Assembly (NCBI GenBank): GCA_023261485.1
Contig: JAHFOY010000013.1
Coordinates: 1-35,951, forward strand
DNA length: 35,951 nt
Source: Planctomycetota bacterium
Lineage (GTDB): Bacteria > Planctomycetota > Brocadiia > Brocadiales > Brocadiaceae
Direction: 5' to 3'
Shown here: positions 1 through 7,211 of the stretch, piece by piece
Numbering within the stretch: the first letter of the stretch is position 1
Layout: each line of letters opens with the position of its first letter
Notes under the pieces: model-generated
What the model saw: only the letters and a program-made list of their open reading frames with translations
Database searches by the model: none
What the model was told of the DNA's origin: nothing
Translations under genes and position numbers: made by a program

Positions 1-789
1 CTTAACACGGCTATTAACGAGATAAGCGGCAGCAGCAAACAAATAGCAAATATCATCAAGGTAATTGATGAAATTGCATTCCAGACCAATTTATTGGCCC
101 TGAATGCAGCCGTAGAGGCGGCCAGGGCGGGTGAACACGGGAAAGGGTTTGCCGTGGTTGCCGAAGAGGTAAGAAACCTGGCTCAACGAAGCGCCAGCGC
201 TGCAAGGGATACGGCACAGCTTATAGAAGATAGCGTAAAGAAGGTAGACGTTGGTGTAGATTTAACCAAAAAGGTAGAAACATCCCTTAAAGAAATTGTG
301 AAAAATGTCAAGAAGGTAACCGATTTGGTGAATGAGATATCCAATGCCTCACAAGAACAGTCTGAAGGCGTTGGACAGGTAGGAAAAGCCATATCTCAGA
401 TGGATCAGGTCATCCAGCAAAATGCCGCAAATGCAGAGGAAACAGCAGCAGCCAGTGAGGAGTTATCGGCGCAGGCACAAAGTTTACTCTCCCTCGTAGA
501 TAGGATTGCCGGTGAAGTTGGGAATAAAGAAGCACAGGAAATGAAAGAAGAAACAAAAGTAAACAAGCCGCTGATAACCAAAAAGACTGCGGTGAAGAAT
601 GAAATGATATATAGTAAATCCGGTGTAACCGATAAAAAGATATCACACAATAGATTGAATAATGAACATATCGTTCACATGAAAAAAAATGGTAACGGAA
701 ATGGTCGTGGGAACGGTAAAAAAAGCTTGGCCATGTCGGACACTGACGAGATTTTCCCCATGAATGATGAGGCTTTCAAGGATTTCTAA
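1..789 (+). CDS. Methyl-accepting chemotaxis protein, C-terminal part (5' end outside window)
   Basis: The reading frame is open from base 1, so the gene starts upstream of the window and only the cytoplasmic signalling end is visible. It carries the conserved receptor hairpin tip ([20 protein letters not shown], then [20 protein letters not shown], about bases 64-180), which binds CheA and CheW. Helical heptads with Gln/Glu-rich methylation-type segments follow ([33 protein letters not shown]). After the coiled coil comes a flexible Lys- and Gly/Asn-rich linker (GNGNGRGNG) and the C-terminus DEAFKDF. That ending resembles the aromatic-x-x-Phe tether that recruits CheR/CheB in other receptors; this role is inferred. 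The ligand-binding domain is not in the window, so the sensed signal is unknown. Confidence 0.96.
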   Translation, partial: LNTAINEISGSSKQIANIIKVIDEIAFQTNLLALNAAVEAARAGEHGKGFAVVAEEVRNLAQRSASAARDTAQLIEDSVKKVDVGVDLTKKVETSLKEIVKNVKKVTDLVNEISNASQEQSEGVGQVGKAISQMDQVIQQNAANAEETAAASEELSAQAQSLLSLVDRIAGEVGNKEAQEMKEETKVNKPLITKKTAVKNEMIYSKSGVTDKKISHNRLNNEHIVHMKKNGNGNGRGNGKKSLAMSDTDEIFPMNDEAFKDF

Positions 790-821
790 AAACGCTCAGG
801 TAAAATATGTCTAAAATGTAT

Positions 822-872
822 TGATGGTCTCTTGGGGTGCAGATCCTCCCTTCTGTGCCTCAAAGACCATCA
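822..872. other. Long imperfect hairpin between convergent genes
   Basis: TGATGGTCT (822-830) pairs perfectly with AGACCATCA (864-872). After one bulged C (831), 832-843 pairs with 852-863 over 12 positions, three of them G-U, leaving an 8-nt loop (844-851). It lies 33 nt after the chemotaxis receptor stop and 27 nt after the stop of the converging minus-strand VWA gene. Neither side has a strong U-tract, so it is not a standard intrinsic terminator. It could be a bidirectional mRNA-end structure or a copy of a dispersed palindromic repeat. Confidence 0.6.
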
Positions 873-898
873 AAACATTTTGGATTTACACCATTTTG

Positions 899-1909
899 TT
901 ACAGAATAAAATACGATGCAAGCAGCGCCAGCGCACCTCCCAAAAAATATTGCGAAACATCTCTAATAATAGTCTTCTTTTCGACCCCTATGATATTTTT
1001 GTGCTTTTCAATAACCTGCGCGAAGATGTGTTTGAGTTCGTCACCCGTGGCATCATGCTGATAAGTTCCGCCAACCACATCTGCAATCTCTCTTAGAAAT
1101 GCCGGATTAGGTTTGGTATAAATGGTTTCTCCGTCTTCCGTAACTTCATAACCTGCAATATTCCCATCTTTGTCTCTCCTGGGTATCGGCGATGCCTTCC
1201 TGGTGTTTCCAATTCCAACTACATAGATAGCAATATCCCTCCTTTCCAACAGCAGCTTTACAGCCTCTGCAACCTGGCTCCGTGTGATGATCTGCTCCTC
1301 GCCATCAGTGAGAAGTATCATTACCTTTTTTGCCTTATCCTTGCTGAAGGAATTCATTGCCAGAATAAATGCATTGCCTATATTCGTCCCGTAAGGCACA
1401 AAACGCACATAATTTTCATTGACCATATTCAGGATGCGCAGGAAGACCCTGTCATAATCATTCGTCGGATAAGGGAGCAGAGAAAATGCCCGTGCTGCGA
1501 AGACCACCAAGCCGACACGATCTTCTTCCAATCCATGAACAAGATTGGCTATTTCCATTTTCGCCCGCAGCAGTCGGTTGGGTTTTACATCCTCTGCAAG
1601 CATGCTAATCGAAACATCGAGCACAAATACAATCTCCAACCCTTCTTTTTCATATTGATCGCGTGTTGTTTGCCATTTTGGCTGCAAAACCACTAAACTT
1701 AAAACACAACAGGCAGCGCTGATACTCATACCTTTCAAAATATTTCGGTAGATTTTAGGAATTTTACTAAATCTGTTTACGAAAGACTTTTGCCCAAAGG
1801 TCTTCAACCACACTGCTTTTCTCCAGTAAAGAAACAGGTACAAGAGAAAGATTAGACCGGAAACGGCATAAACAACAATTTTATATTCTTCGTAATTGAA
1901 AAATAACAT
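899..1909 (-). CDS. VWA-domain membrane protein, BatB-like; last gene of the MoxR/Bat operon
   Basis: A 336-residue integral membrane protein. There are two hydrophobic segments near the N-terminus (about residues 11-28 and 61-77), a von Willebrand factor A domain facing one side of the membrane, and a final hydrophobic segment at the extreme C-terminus (about 318-336). The metal-ion site is intact: D98-x-S100-x-S102 (DVSIS), a Thr in the GTN loop near 175, and the LLTDGEEQ strand with Asp near 202. This layout is typical of BatA/BatB of the aerotolerance-type operons, where VWA proteins are thought to form a periplasmic complex activated by a MoxR ATPase. It lies 8 nt downstream of the TPR gene. 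The true substrate is unknown; BatA and BatB are distinguished here only by operon position. Confidence 0.88.
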   Translation of the reverse strand: MLFFNYEEYKIVVYAVSGLIFLLYLFLYWRKAVWLKTFGQKSFVNRFSKIPKIYRNILKGMSISAACCVLSLVVLQPKWQTTRDQYEKEGLEIVFVLDVSISMLAEDVKPNRLLRAKMEIANLVHGLEEDRVGLVVFAARAFSLLPYPTNDYDRVFLRILNMVNENYVRFVPYGTNIGNAFILAMNSFSKDKAKKVMILLTDGEEQIITRSQVAEAVKLLLERRDIAIYVVGIGNTRKASPIPRRDKDGNIAGYEVTEDGETIYTKPNPAFLREIADVVGGTYQHDATGDELKHIFAQVIEKHKNIIGVEKKTIIRDVSQYFLGGALALLASYFIL

Positions 1910-1917
1910 ATTTAAAA

Positions 1918-2502
1918 TTACCAGCGAATTTTCTGTTCTCCGCTATATTTGTACTTCGTTCCCCACGGAATGAGTTTCAATGCCTCTATCCTGTCTTCCC
2001 GCTCCTGTTGTTCAGGGGTAAACATTGTGCTAAACTGCTGTTCACCCAGTCTCATCCTCTCTAAATTTTTCTTCGCCTGGAAGTCATTCGCATCAATCTT
2101 CAACACCTCGGCGTATTGCATGGCAGCAGTAGAAAAATCCATATCTGCTGCGATAAGGTTCGCATTGTTATAAATTGCCCTCGCCTTCAACGCAGGATCA
2201 TTTGTTTCCATGGCCTTCCGGTACTCGGCGCCCGCCTTTTTCCTGTTTTCCATCAGGGCATACACTACCCCTTTGTTGTATGCAATTACCGGGTCTTCCT
2301 TGGCTATTTTGCTTGAAATCCTGAATGTGAGGGAATTCTCCAATCGCTGGATGGCGCTCAGGGCGTCTTTATATCTCCCCATTTTAATCTTTTCCTCCAG
2401 TAGTGTCACCGTATTGTATTTTTTATAATATCCATAGCCATAAAACATCAAGCCGCAGGCCAGAAACAGAAGAAATAACTTTGTAAGATTTTTTAAAGAC
2501 AT
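1918..2502 (-). CDS. Membrane-anchored TPR protein, BatC-like
   Basis: A 194-residue protein with one N-terminal hydrophobic anchor (about residues 6-25) followed by tetratricopeptide-type helical repeats from about residue 70 to 155 (PVIAYNKGVVYALMENRKKA, then AIYNNANLIAADMDFSTAAM). The tail EQQFSTMFTPEQQEREDRIE resembles the short conserved region after the TPRs in BatC/BatE proteins that co-occur with VWA partners. It sits between two VWA-protein genes, 52 nt after the upstream one and 8 nt before the downstream one. It probably acts as a periplasmic scaffold for the VWA pair. No enzymatic motif is present. Confidence 0.82.
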   Translation of the reverse strand: MSLKNLTKLFLLFLACGLMFYGYGYYKKYNTVTLLEEKIKMGRYKDALSAIQRLENSLTFRISSKIAKEDPVIAYNKGVVYALMENRKKAGAEYRKAMETNDPALKARAIYNNANLIAADMDFSTAAMQYAEVLKIDANDFQAKKNLERMRLGEQQFSTMFTPEQQEREDRIEALKLIPWGTKYKYSGEQKIRW

Positions 2503-2554
2503 AACTACCTCCTATAAAAACTTAATTTTGAATTTGAATCTTTAATCTTTAGTT

Positions 2555-3574
2555 CTATGGAATCCGCACCCATACGTTTTCGATAAAAATAGAAATTACC
2601 AGGAAAAAAAGACTCGCATACACAGGATAAACCAAAAGGTCTTTTTTCTTTGAAACGGTTTCTATGACGATCTTGTCCTTTTCTGTCGTATCAATTTCAT
2701 CATAAAATCCGGCGACTTCTTCAAAATTCTCTGCATGAAAATACTTTCCGCCCGTTGACTCAACAGCCTCTTTCAATTCCTCTATATGTTGTGCGGCGAC
2801 CTCTGGATCTACACCAGTGACATCGGACGCCTTTACCGCCACTACATACGCCTTTATTCCCATCCTTCTCAACAAACGCAGCGGCCTGTCGGGCGAGATA
2901 CCGATGTTATAAATCCCATCGGTAAACAGGATAATGAGTTTATTTTTCAGCACCCCCCTCTTTTCCATTTCTTTGACAAAGGAGACGGCATAGTCGCCAA
3001 GATATTGCTTATTAATGCTGTTTCTTAACTCTGTAAAGGTAAACTTCCTTCCCATCTCTTCTTCAAACATTGCGGTAATGGAGGTAAAAAGGCCTTCCCC
3101 TATCGAAGTCTGATAACCAACCTGGGATGCCTGAACACGCTCCAAAGACCTTTCAAGTAATTGAGTTTCCATCGTGGGTATAACAATGAGGGCTGCATCA
3201 GTGCCAAAGATGGTAATACCGATAAGGTCATTCGGCCTTTTCTTTATAAAATCTCCAACGATCTTTTTGATGGTTTCAATGGCCGTCCCCGTCATACTGA
3301 AAGAGGTGTCTATGGAAAGGACTATCTCCCGTCCGCGCAACGTCGTTTCTTCTTTGTAATATTTTGTCTGAGGGTGTGAAATAGCGACGATTGCAAAAAA
3401 TACGGCTCCAAAAAATACGGGTTTAGGCAGTTTAGTCACAATCTTCTTGAATCCAGCCGGTTCTCTCACATGGTAGAGACTCGAATACCCAAGGAACTTC
3501 TTCTCTCTCCAAAAAAAGCATAATATACCAAAAGGTACGAGAAGCAAAAGCATCCATGGGTTTGCAAAGATCAT
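2555..3574 (-). CDS. VWA-domain membrane protein, BatA-like
   Basis: A 339-residue protein with hydrophobic segments at about residues 6-22 and 53-67, then a VWA domain and a C-terminal membrane segment (about 313-332). The metal-ion-dependent adhesion site is present as D89-T-S91-F-S93, with a supporting Asp in ILFTDGIYNIG near residue 217. N- and C-terminal anchors with the VWA domain between them match BatA. Its start codon overlaps the stop of the upstream BatD-like gene by 4 nt (ATGA), so translation is probably coupled. Compared with the other VWA protein in the operon it carries a longer insertion before the last MIDAS strand (FTFTELRNSINKQYLGDYAV). Confidence 0.88.
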   Translation of the reverse strand: MIFANPWMLLLLVPFGILCFFWREKKFLGYSSLYHVREPAGFKKIVTKLPKPVFFGAVFFAIVAISHPQTKYYKEETTLRGREIVLSIDTSFSMTGTAIETIKKIVGDFIKKRPNDLIGITIFGTDAALIVIPTMETQLLERSLERVQASQVGYQTSIGEGLFTSITAMFEEEMGRKFTFTELRNSINKQYLGDYAVSFVKEMEKRGVLKNKLIILFTDGIYNIGISPDRPLRLLRRMGIKAYVVAVKASDVTGVDPEVAAQHIEELKEAVESTGGKYFHAENFEEVAGFYDEIDTTEKDKIVIETVSKKKDLLVYPVYASLFFLVISIFIENVWVRIP

Positions 3575-4962
3575 TTATTTCTACCGACTGTGGTTAATTT
3601 TATAATTTCTTCTATTCCCAGCAGCATTTTGTCAACCGCTTCTTTTAAGACACGCCTTCCATAGATAAGGTTATCGAGTTGTTTTAGCACAGTTTGGGTA
3701 AAGGTTGAAGTTTCCGCAGACAATCGTTTTTGTGTATTGTGGTTCAGAAAACCCGAAGTTGTGGAAGATTGCGCAGTTTCGTTTGAAATGCCCATGAGTG
3801 TTCCTAAGTATGTTCTGAAAGCCTTGTCTATATTGTGGATATTCTTCCGATCCTCCGTATCCTCGTTTGTAAATTGAAATGACTTTGTAATATTTTTCAA
3901 TCTTTCCAGCGCAATTTGGGGCGTTTCAATTACGGGTTTTGGTGAAACCGGTGATATTTTTCCTGCCATTGAACGCAAGGCTGCTATACCTAAAAAGAGT
4001 ACTATAATGGCGCCTAAACCCATAAATAAGTACCCTTTTAAAAAGACATCCTTTTCCGAATAATACACGGGACCTTTGATCCCCTCCAGGGGTACGTCTA
4101 CAGCCTTTAAAAGGCTGTTTATGACAACAGGAATGGAGTCAACCTTAGATTCCTTTGTCTCAATGAGAGAAGCATCGCCCTTTGGTTCGCCTGGCTGCGG
4201 TTTTGATTCTTTGTAATATAAAATTGTCAGTTCGGGGATTTCGGATGTCTTTTTTTTCCCCCCCGTTTCATACAAAGAAAGGGTATAGTTTATTAATATC
4301 TTTTCGATATTTCCTTCTGTCCGTTTTTCTACGTCCCTTTCCAAAATATCAAATGGGGAAAAATTCAGCTTTTCTATGTTTTCCCATACTAACTTCACAT
4401 TATTTTCGTGGCGGATTGTAAGGGCGTAATTAATGCGATCACCGATTGTGATGACGTCTTTATCTACCTTTCCTTCAACAAGTATCGGCACTTTTTTAAT
4501 TGCAACAGGCGAGGAAGCCGCCTTTCCTTCGGTCTTGTCAACTTCATTCCTGTATGGAAGTGTGAAAGCAGGAAGAGAATAAATGCCTTCCCCGACATTC
4601 GGAGGTAACGAGAGTGTATAGGTAATTACGATATAATCATGCTCATTATCAAATATCTGGCGCTCCCCAATAGTTATACCTTCAATCTTAAATGGAGACA
4701 GATCGGTTTTATCAACCCCTTCCAGATTTACCGTTATTCCCAACTTCCATATTACCTGAACAGTCAGATGAAGTGTCCTGCCCGTGATTGCCCTGTAATC
4801 ATCAATAAACGTCCAGATTTCGAGCGGCTTGTCGGTCAGAACAAGCTCCTGGCTCTCCTCAGCCTGCTCCTGGGACTGGGATTGCTCTTGTGCACTTAAA
4901 TGAATAGAACCGCTTCCTAAAAAGACAGCAATAATGAATAAGCTAATAAAAGTATATCTCAT
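3571..4962 (-). CDS. Secreted/membrane BatD-like protein
   Basis: A 463-residue protein with an N-terminal signal peptide (about residues 1-24), a Gln/Glu-rich stretch (QEQSQSQEQAEESQE), and a large beta-rich extracytoplasmic region with two similar segments (around 46-160 and 162-290). Both segments contain the phrase INY/ITYTLSL, suggesting duplicated Ig-like folds. One transmembrane helix follows at about 308-330, then a charged helical cytoplasmic tail. BatD proteins (oxygen-tolerance family) have this architecture and the same operon company, but no catalytic motif is visible, so the name rests on layout and context. Start and stop overlap the flanking genes by 4 nt on each side. Confidence 0.72.
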   Translation of the reverse strand: MRYTFISLFIIAVFLGSGSIHLSAQEQSQSQEQAEESQELVLTDKPLEIWTFIDDYRAITGRTLHLTVQVIWKLGITVNLEGVDKTDLSPFKIEGITIGERQIFDNEHDYIVITYTLSLPPNVGEGIYSLPAFTLPYRNEVDKTEGKAASSPVAIKKVPILVEGKVDKDVITIGDRINYALTIRHENNVKLVWENIEKLNFSPFDILERDVEKRTEGNIEKILINYTLSLYETGGKKKTSEIPELTILYYKESKPQPGEPKGDASLIETKESKVDSIPVVINSLLKAVDVPLEGIKGPVYYSEKDVFLKGYLFMGLGAIIVLFLGIAALRSMAGKISPVSPKPVIETPQIALERLKNITKSFQFTNEDTEDRKNIHNIDKAFRTYLGTLMGISNETAQSSTTSGFLNHNTQKRLSAETSTFTQTVLKQLDNLIYGRRVLKEAVDKMLLGIEEIIKLTTVGRNK

Positions 4963-5813
4963 CGCCTCCTTCTCCCCCCTCTCCTGATACGTCTATCGAA
5001 AAATTCCGAGATTTTTTTTATCCAGATTTCCTCATCTTCATCGTTGTATAACGCAAGGTAATCCAAGTTCAATCTCCTAAATAAACCCAGGTATGGATTA
5101 GTTTTCTTTAGTGTTGTTGAAATGTCCAGAGATTTTATAGTCCCGGTTTCTATATCCTGAACGGTCAGAAATCCCGGTGCGTCAGGCAAGTTCGTTTCCA
5201 TTTTATCTGTAATAACAATAGGAATTACTTCATGCAAATAGGATAGCGTCTTCAGCGATTGCTCACAATTATAAGGCGCTAAAAAATCCGACAGGATAAA
5301 CACCAGCGCCGTAGGAGGAATTTTTTCGTTTAAAAATTTAAATGCACTATTTAAATCGGTACGGCTACTTGCCGGCGTCTCGAGTAAAATATTTTTTATA
5401 TTTTTCAATGCCTCTTTTTCTCCGGCCTTGGGTTGAATATAGTTCTCTATCTTATCCGTAAAGGTAATAAATCCTATCTCATTGCCAGTTTCAGATGCAG
5501 CATTAACGAGAATCGAAAGGACGCCTGATTGAATATCTTCTTTGGTATTTAGAAAAGAACCAAACTTCTCTGATTTGCTTTTGTCTATAAGAAAAATGAT
5601 AGTTACCCGTTTATCCACCAATTTCATGCGTACATGGAGTTTCCCAGTCCTTGCCGTTGCCTTCCAATCAACAGACCTGAGATCGTCACCGGGTTGGTAT
5701 TGCCGTAGTTCGTCAAGTTCCAGGCCATGCGGGGCGTTTAAATAGCTGGAAAACGTGCCATCAAAGAAGTTGCCAATCAATCGCTGTAAATAGAGCCTTA
5801 TCCGCCTCTTCAT
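4959..5813 (-). CDS. DUF58-domain protein, MoxR partner
   Basis: A 284-residue protein with the DUF58 signature YQPGDDLRSVDWKATARTGK (about residues 39-58). A VWA-like fold with a MIDAS-type D77-K-S79-K-S81 follows, and then VFILSDFLAP. DUF58 proteins nearly always neighbour MoxR ATPases and VWA proteins, and are thought to link the ATPase to the membrane complex. This one has no membrane segment of its own, so it is probably cytoplasmic. It begins 5 nt after the MoxR stop and overlaps the next gene by 4 nt. The C-terminus is strongly basic (RRIRRGGRRRR), which could bind membrane phospholipid or nucleic acid; this is a guess. Confidence 0.9.
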   Translation of the reverse strand: MKRRIRLYLQRLIGNFFDGTFSSYLNAPHGLELDELRQYQPGDDLRSVDWKATARTGKLHVRMKLVDKRVTIIFLIDKSKSEKFGSFLNTKEDIQSGVLSILVNAASETGNEIGFITFTDKIENYIQPKAGEKEALKNIKNILLETPASSRTDLNSAFKFLNEKIPPTALVFILSDFLAPYNCEQSLKTLSYLHEVIPIVITDKMETNLPDAPGFLTVQDIETGTIKSLDISTTLKKTNPYLGLFRRLNLDYLALYNDEDEEIWIKKISEFFDRRIRRGGRRRR

Positions 5814-5818
5814 TTGGT

Positions 5819-6820
5819 CTATTCCAATATTGGGACACGATGAAGTATTTTATCTATGATAGCATCAGCATCAATGCCCTGAGATTCAGCCTCATGGGTA
5901 AGGATAATCCTATGCCGAAGGACGGGATAAGCCATTTTGTGGACATGTTCGGGTAAGACCATATCTTCTCCATGAATAAAGGCATATACGCGCGATGCCT
6001 TCGCTAAAGCAATAGACGCCCTGGGCGACGCCCCATACATTACGAGATTTCTTAGCTCCCCATTACCTTCTTCCGGTCTTGTGGTTCTGACCAATCGTGT
6101 TATATATTTTACGATGGCAGATTCTTCATGCAAAGGCAGCCATTCTGCAATAGTATGTCTTAATGAGAGCAATTCTTTCTGAGTCAAGACAACGTCTAAT
6201 TCAGCCTCGTCGTCCCGAATTTGCCTTTCTGTAATCTCCCTTTCATCTCCATACGTCGGGTAACATACTTTCAGTTTAAACATAAACTGGTCTATTTCAG
6301 CCTCTGGTAACAAATACGTTCCCGATATTTCAATGGGATTCTGCGTTGCCAGTACGAGAAATAATTTCTCTAAATGATAAGTTTCCCGGCCAATAGTTAC
6401 TTGTTTTTCCTGCATCGCCTCAAGAAGGGCGCTTTGAACCTTTGCGGGCGCACGGTTAATTTCATCTGCAAGTAATAAATTGGTAAACACAGGGCCTTTT
6501 TGTATCCTGCTCTTCCTTGATTCCGGATCCCACATTTCAAATCCTGTAATATCGCCGGGAATAAGGTCTGGCGTAAATTGTACCCTTTGAAATTTTGCAT
6601 CCAATACACGGGCAACAGTTTTTACGGTAACTGTCTTGCCTAGTCCCGGATAACCTTCTAATAGAATATGCCCATCTGATAGAAGCGCAACAATAATACT
6701 CTCGATCATTTCTTCCTGACCTACAATAACCTTCCCTACTTCCCTCTTTATCTTCCCAACCTTTTCTTTAATAGACGCACCATCGTTCTTTATTTTTATT
6801 TGTGGTTTAGCAATTTTCAT
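5819..6820 (-). CDS. MoxR-family AAA+ ATPase
   Basis: A 333-residue AAA_3/MoxR ATPase. Walker A is GYPGLGKT (about residues 56-63) and Walker B is LLLADEINRAP (D119-E120). The sensor-1 region reads LVLATQNPIE, and a helical lid domain follows with GASPRASIALAKASR. MoxR proteins act as chaperone-like ATPases that activate VWA-protein complexes. This is the first gene of the operon, consistent with its usual position. A purine-rich ribosome-binding site (AAAGGGGGG) lies 4 nt before the ATG, and a matching promoter is seen further upstream (6901-6929). Confidence in the family is high; the client is presumably the Bat-like complex encoded next to it. Confidence 0.96.
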   Translation of the reverse strand: MKIAKPQIKIKNDGASIKEKVGKIKREVGKVIVGQEEMIESIIVALLSDGHILLEGYPGLGKTVTVKTVARVLDAKFQRVQFTPDLIPGDITGFEMWDPESRKSRIQKGPVFTNLLLADEINRAPAKVQSALLEAMQEKQVTIGRETYHLEKLFLVLATQNPIEISGTYLLPEAEIDQFMFKLKVCYPTYGDEREITERQIRDDEAELDVVLTQKELLSLRHTIAEWLPLHEESAIVKYITRLVRTTRPEEGNGELRNLVMYGASPRASIALAKASRVYAFIHGEDMVLPEHVHKMAYPVLRHRIILTHEAESQGIDADAIIDKILHRVPILE

Positions 6821-6900
6821 TTAACCCCCCTTTGTGCGAGAACAAACTACCGCTCTATAGGTTATTTTCAGCCAATGCTTTACTTTGAAATTTGAAATAA

Positions 6901-6929
6901 ATTATATATTTTCCTTTTTTTGTTTACAA
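6901..6929 (-). promoter_or_regulatory. Predicted sigma-70-type promoter of the MoxR/Bat operon
   Basis: Read on the minus strand: a TTGTAA -35 box (6929-6924), 17 nt, then a perfect TATAAT -10 box (6906-6901). This predicts a start near 6894 and a leader of about 74 nt before the moxR ATG at 6820. Confidence 0.55.
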
Positions 6930-7102
6930 ATAAATTATAATTCTTTTTATTGCAAGTAAATGCAATTTCATTAAGATACAACAATGGAAGAAAATACATT
7001 CTCAGTAATAAAAAACCGGCTTTTTTATCTTAAGAACATATTGGCATGCCTTATGCTACATTTTGTCTGGTTACAAGGAGTTTTACTTCTTATAAAATTA
7101 TA

Positions 7103-7131
7103 TTGACAGTAAATTTGAAAATGTGTATATA
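7103..7131 (+). promoter_or_regulatory. Predicted sigma-70-type promoter of the glutamate-synthase-like gene
   Basis: A consensus TTGACA -35 box (7103-7108), 17 nt, then TATATA (7126-7131). The predicted start near 7139 gives a leader of about 70 nt before ATG 7212. Confidence 0.65.
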
Positions 7132-7195
7132 TTCAAAGTTTGAAACCGTAAATAAACTATAAAGTTAAAATTATATTCATTATAACTAATTCATA

Positions 7196-7204
7196 AGAAA
7201 GGGG
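7196..7204 (+). promoter_or_regulatory. Ribosome-binding site that fixes the start at 7212
   Basis: AGAAAGGGG ends 7 nt before ATG 7212. The in-frame TTG at 7206 would be only 1 nt from this site, so the ATG is the better start. Confidence 0.65.
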
Positions 7205-7211
7205 TTTGAAA

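Larger units (their letters stand above)
6821..7211. other. AT-rich divergent intergenic region with nested palindromes
   Basis: This 391-nt gene-free stretch separates the divergent moxR and glutamate-synthase-like genes. It holds one promoter on each side (6901-6929 minus, 7103-7131 plus). Between them is a palindromic zone: TTAAGATA (6971-6978) is matched by TATCTTAA (7026-7033), and nested inside is ATAAAAAA (7008-7015) paired with TTTTTTAT (7021-7028) around CCGGC. The palindromes lie upstream of both promoters, so they could be an operator or just AT-rich symmetry. No open frame with convincing coding character was seen. Confidence 0.6.

Noticed and set aside
821-1096. Plus-strand open frame over the hairpin and the 3' end of the BatB-like gene
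   Set aside because: It is created by the inverted repeat and by the antisense strand of a well-supported VWA gene; it has no ribosome site and no recognisable protein features.
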